Part shown: piece by piece, positions 13,694 to 13,746 of the stretch
Layout of the letters: each line of letters opens with the position of its first letter
Numbering within the stretch: position 1 is the stretch's first letter
Assembly: GCA_035406685.1 (NCBI GenBank)
Contig: DAONLM010000064.1
Location: forward strand, 1 to 13,746
DNA: 13,746 nt
Source: DAONLM01 sp035406685
Lineage (GTDB): Bacteria > Spirochaetota > GWE2-31-10 > MWDO01
Direction: 5' to 3'
Translations under genes and position numbers: made by a program
The notes under the pieces: model-generated
Database searches by the model: none
What the model saw: the letters and a program-made list of their open reading frames with translations, nothing else
Told to the model about the DNA's origin: nothing

Positions 13694-13746
13694 AAATCCG
13701 CATTAAACAGAAGATATTAAAAATTTATTTTTTAAAAAATCTTTTA

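Overview
The window is strongly AT-rich bacterial DNA with eleven protein-coding genes that I can support, packed into four transcription blocks. The most telling part is the minus-strand cluster of ABC ATPase, GldF-type permease, GldG-type auxiliary protein and DUF4340 protein. This cluster is known from Bacteroidota, Spirochaetota and some other phyla. With the very low GC and a glycolipid-type GT4 glycosyltransferase, I lean towards a low-GC spirochaete-like bacterium, but no rRNA or other phylogenetic marker is present and this is only an inference.

Layout. Positions 1-240 hold no convincing gene, but are richer in GC than the surroundings and unusually dense in inverted repeats. A near-consensus promoter (381-409) drives manC (437-1771), whose stop codon overlaps the start of rsmG. 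A GT4 glycosyltransferase follows (2462-3682). Next comes a 173-residue protein with two ribbon-helix-helix-like segments (3913-4434). An ArsB/NhaD-type ion transporter (4614-5984) has its own near-consensus promoter. It collides tail to tail with a minus-strand gene (5962-7770) for an N6-adenine DNA methyltransferase carrying an N-terminal helix-turn-helix, with 23 bp shared by the two reading frames. From 7866 to 13508 a single minus-strand operon reads ABC ATPase, GldF-type permease, GldG-type protein, DUF4340 protein, ornithine/lysine-type decarboxylase. It begins at a near-consensus promoter (13693-13665) and ends at a hairpin terminator (7824-7783) just upstream of the methyltransferase.

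Functions. ManC would make GDP-mannose, and the nearby GT4 enzyme probably transfers a sugar to a lipid or surface glycan, so the left half has an envelope-glycan flavour. RsmG modifies 16S rRNA and seems to share the manC transcript by coupling. The ABC/GldG/DUF4340 proteins probably form an envelope-anchored complex of unknown substrate. A polyamine-type decarboxylase as last gene of that operon is the most suggestive unexplained association. Three promoters share TTGACA, a 17-nt spacer and TATAT(A/T), which gives a good local picture of the housekeeping promoter. I see no CRISPR array, insertion sequence, phage genes, tRNA or rRNA.
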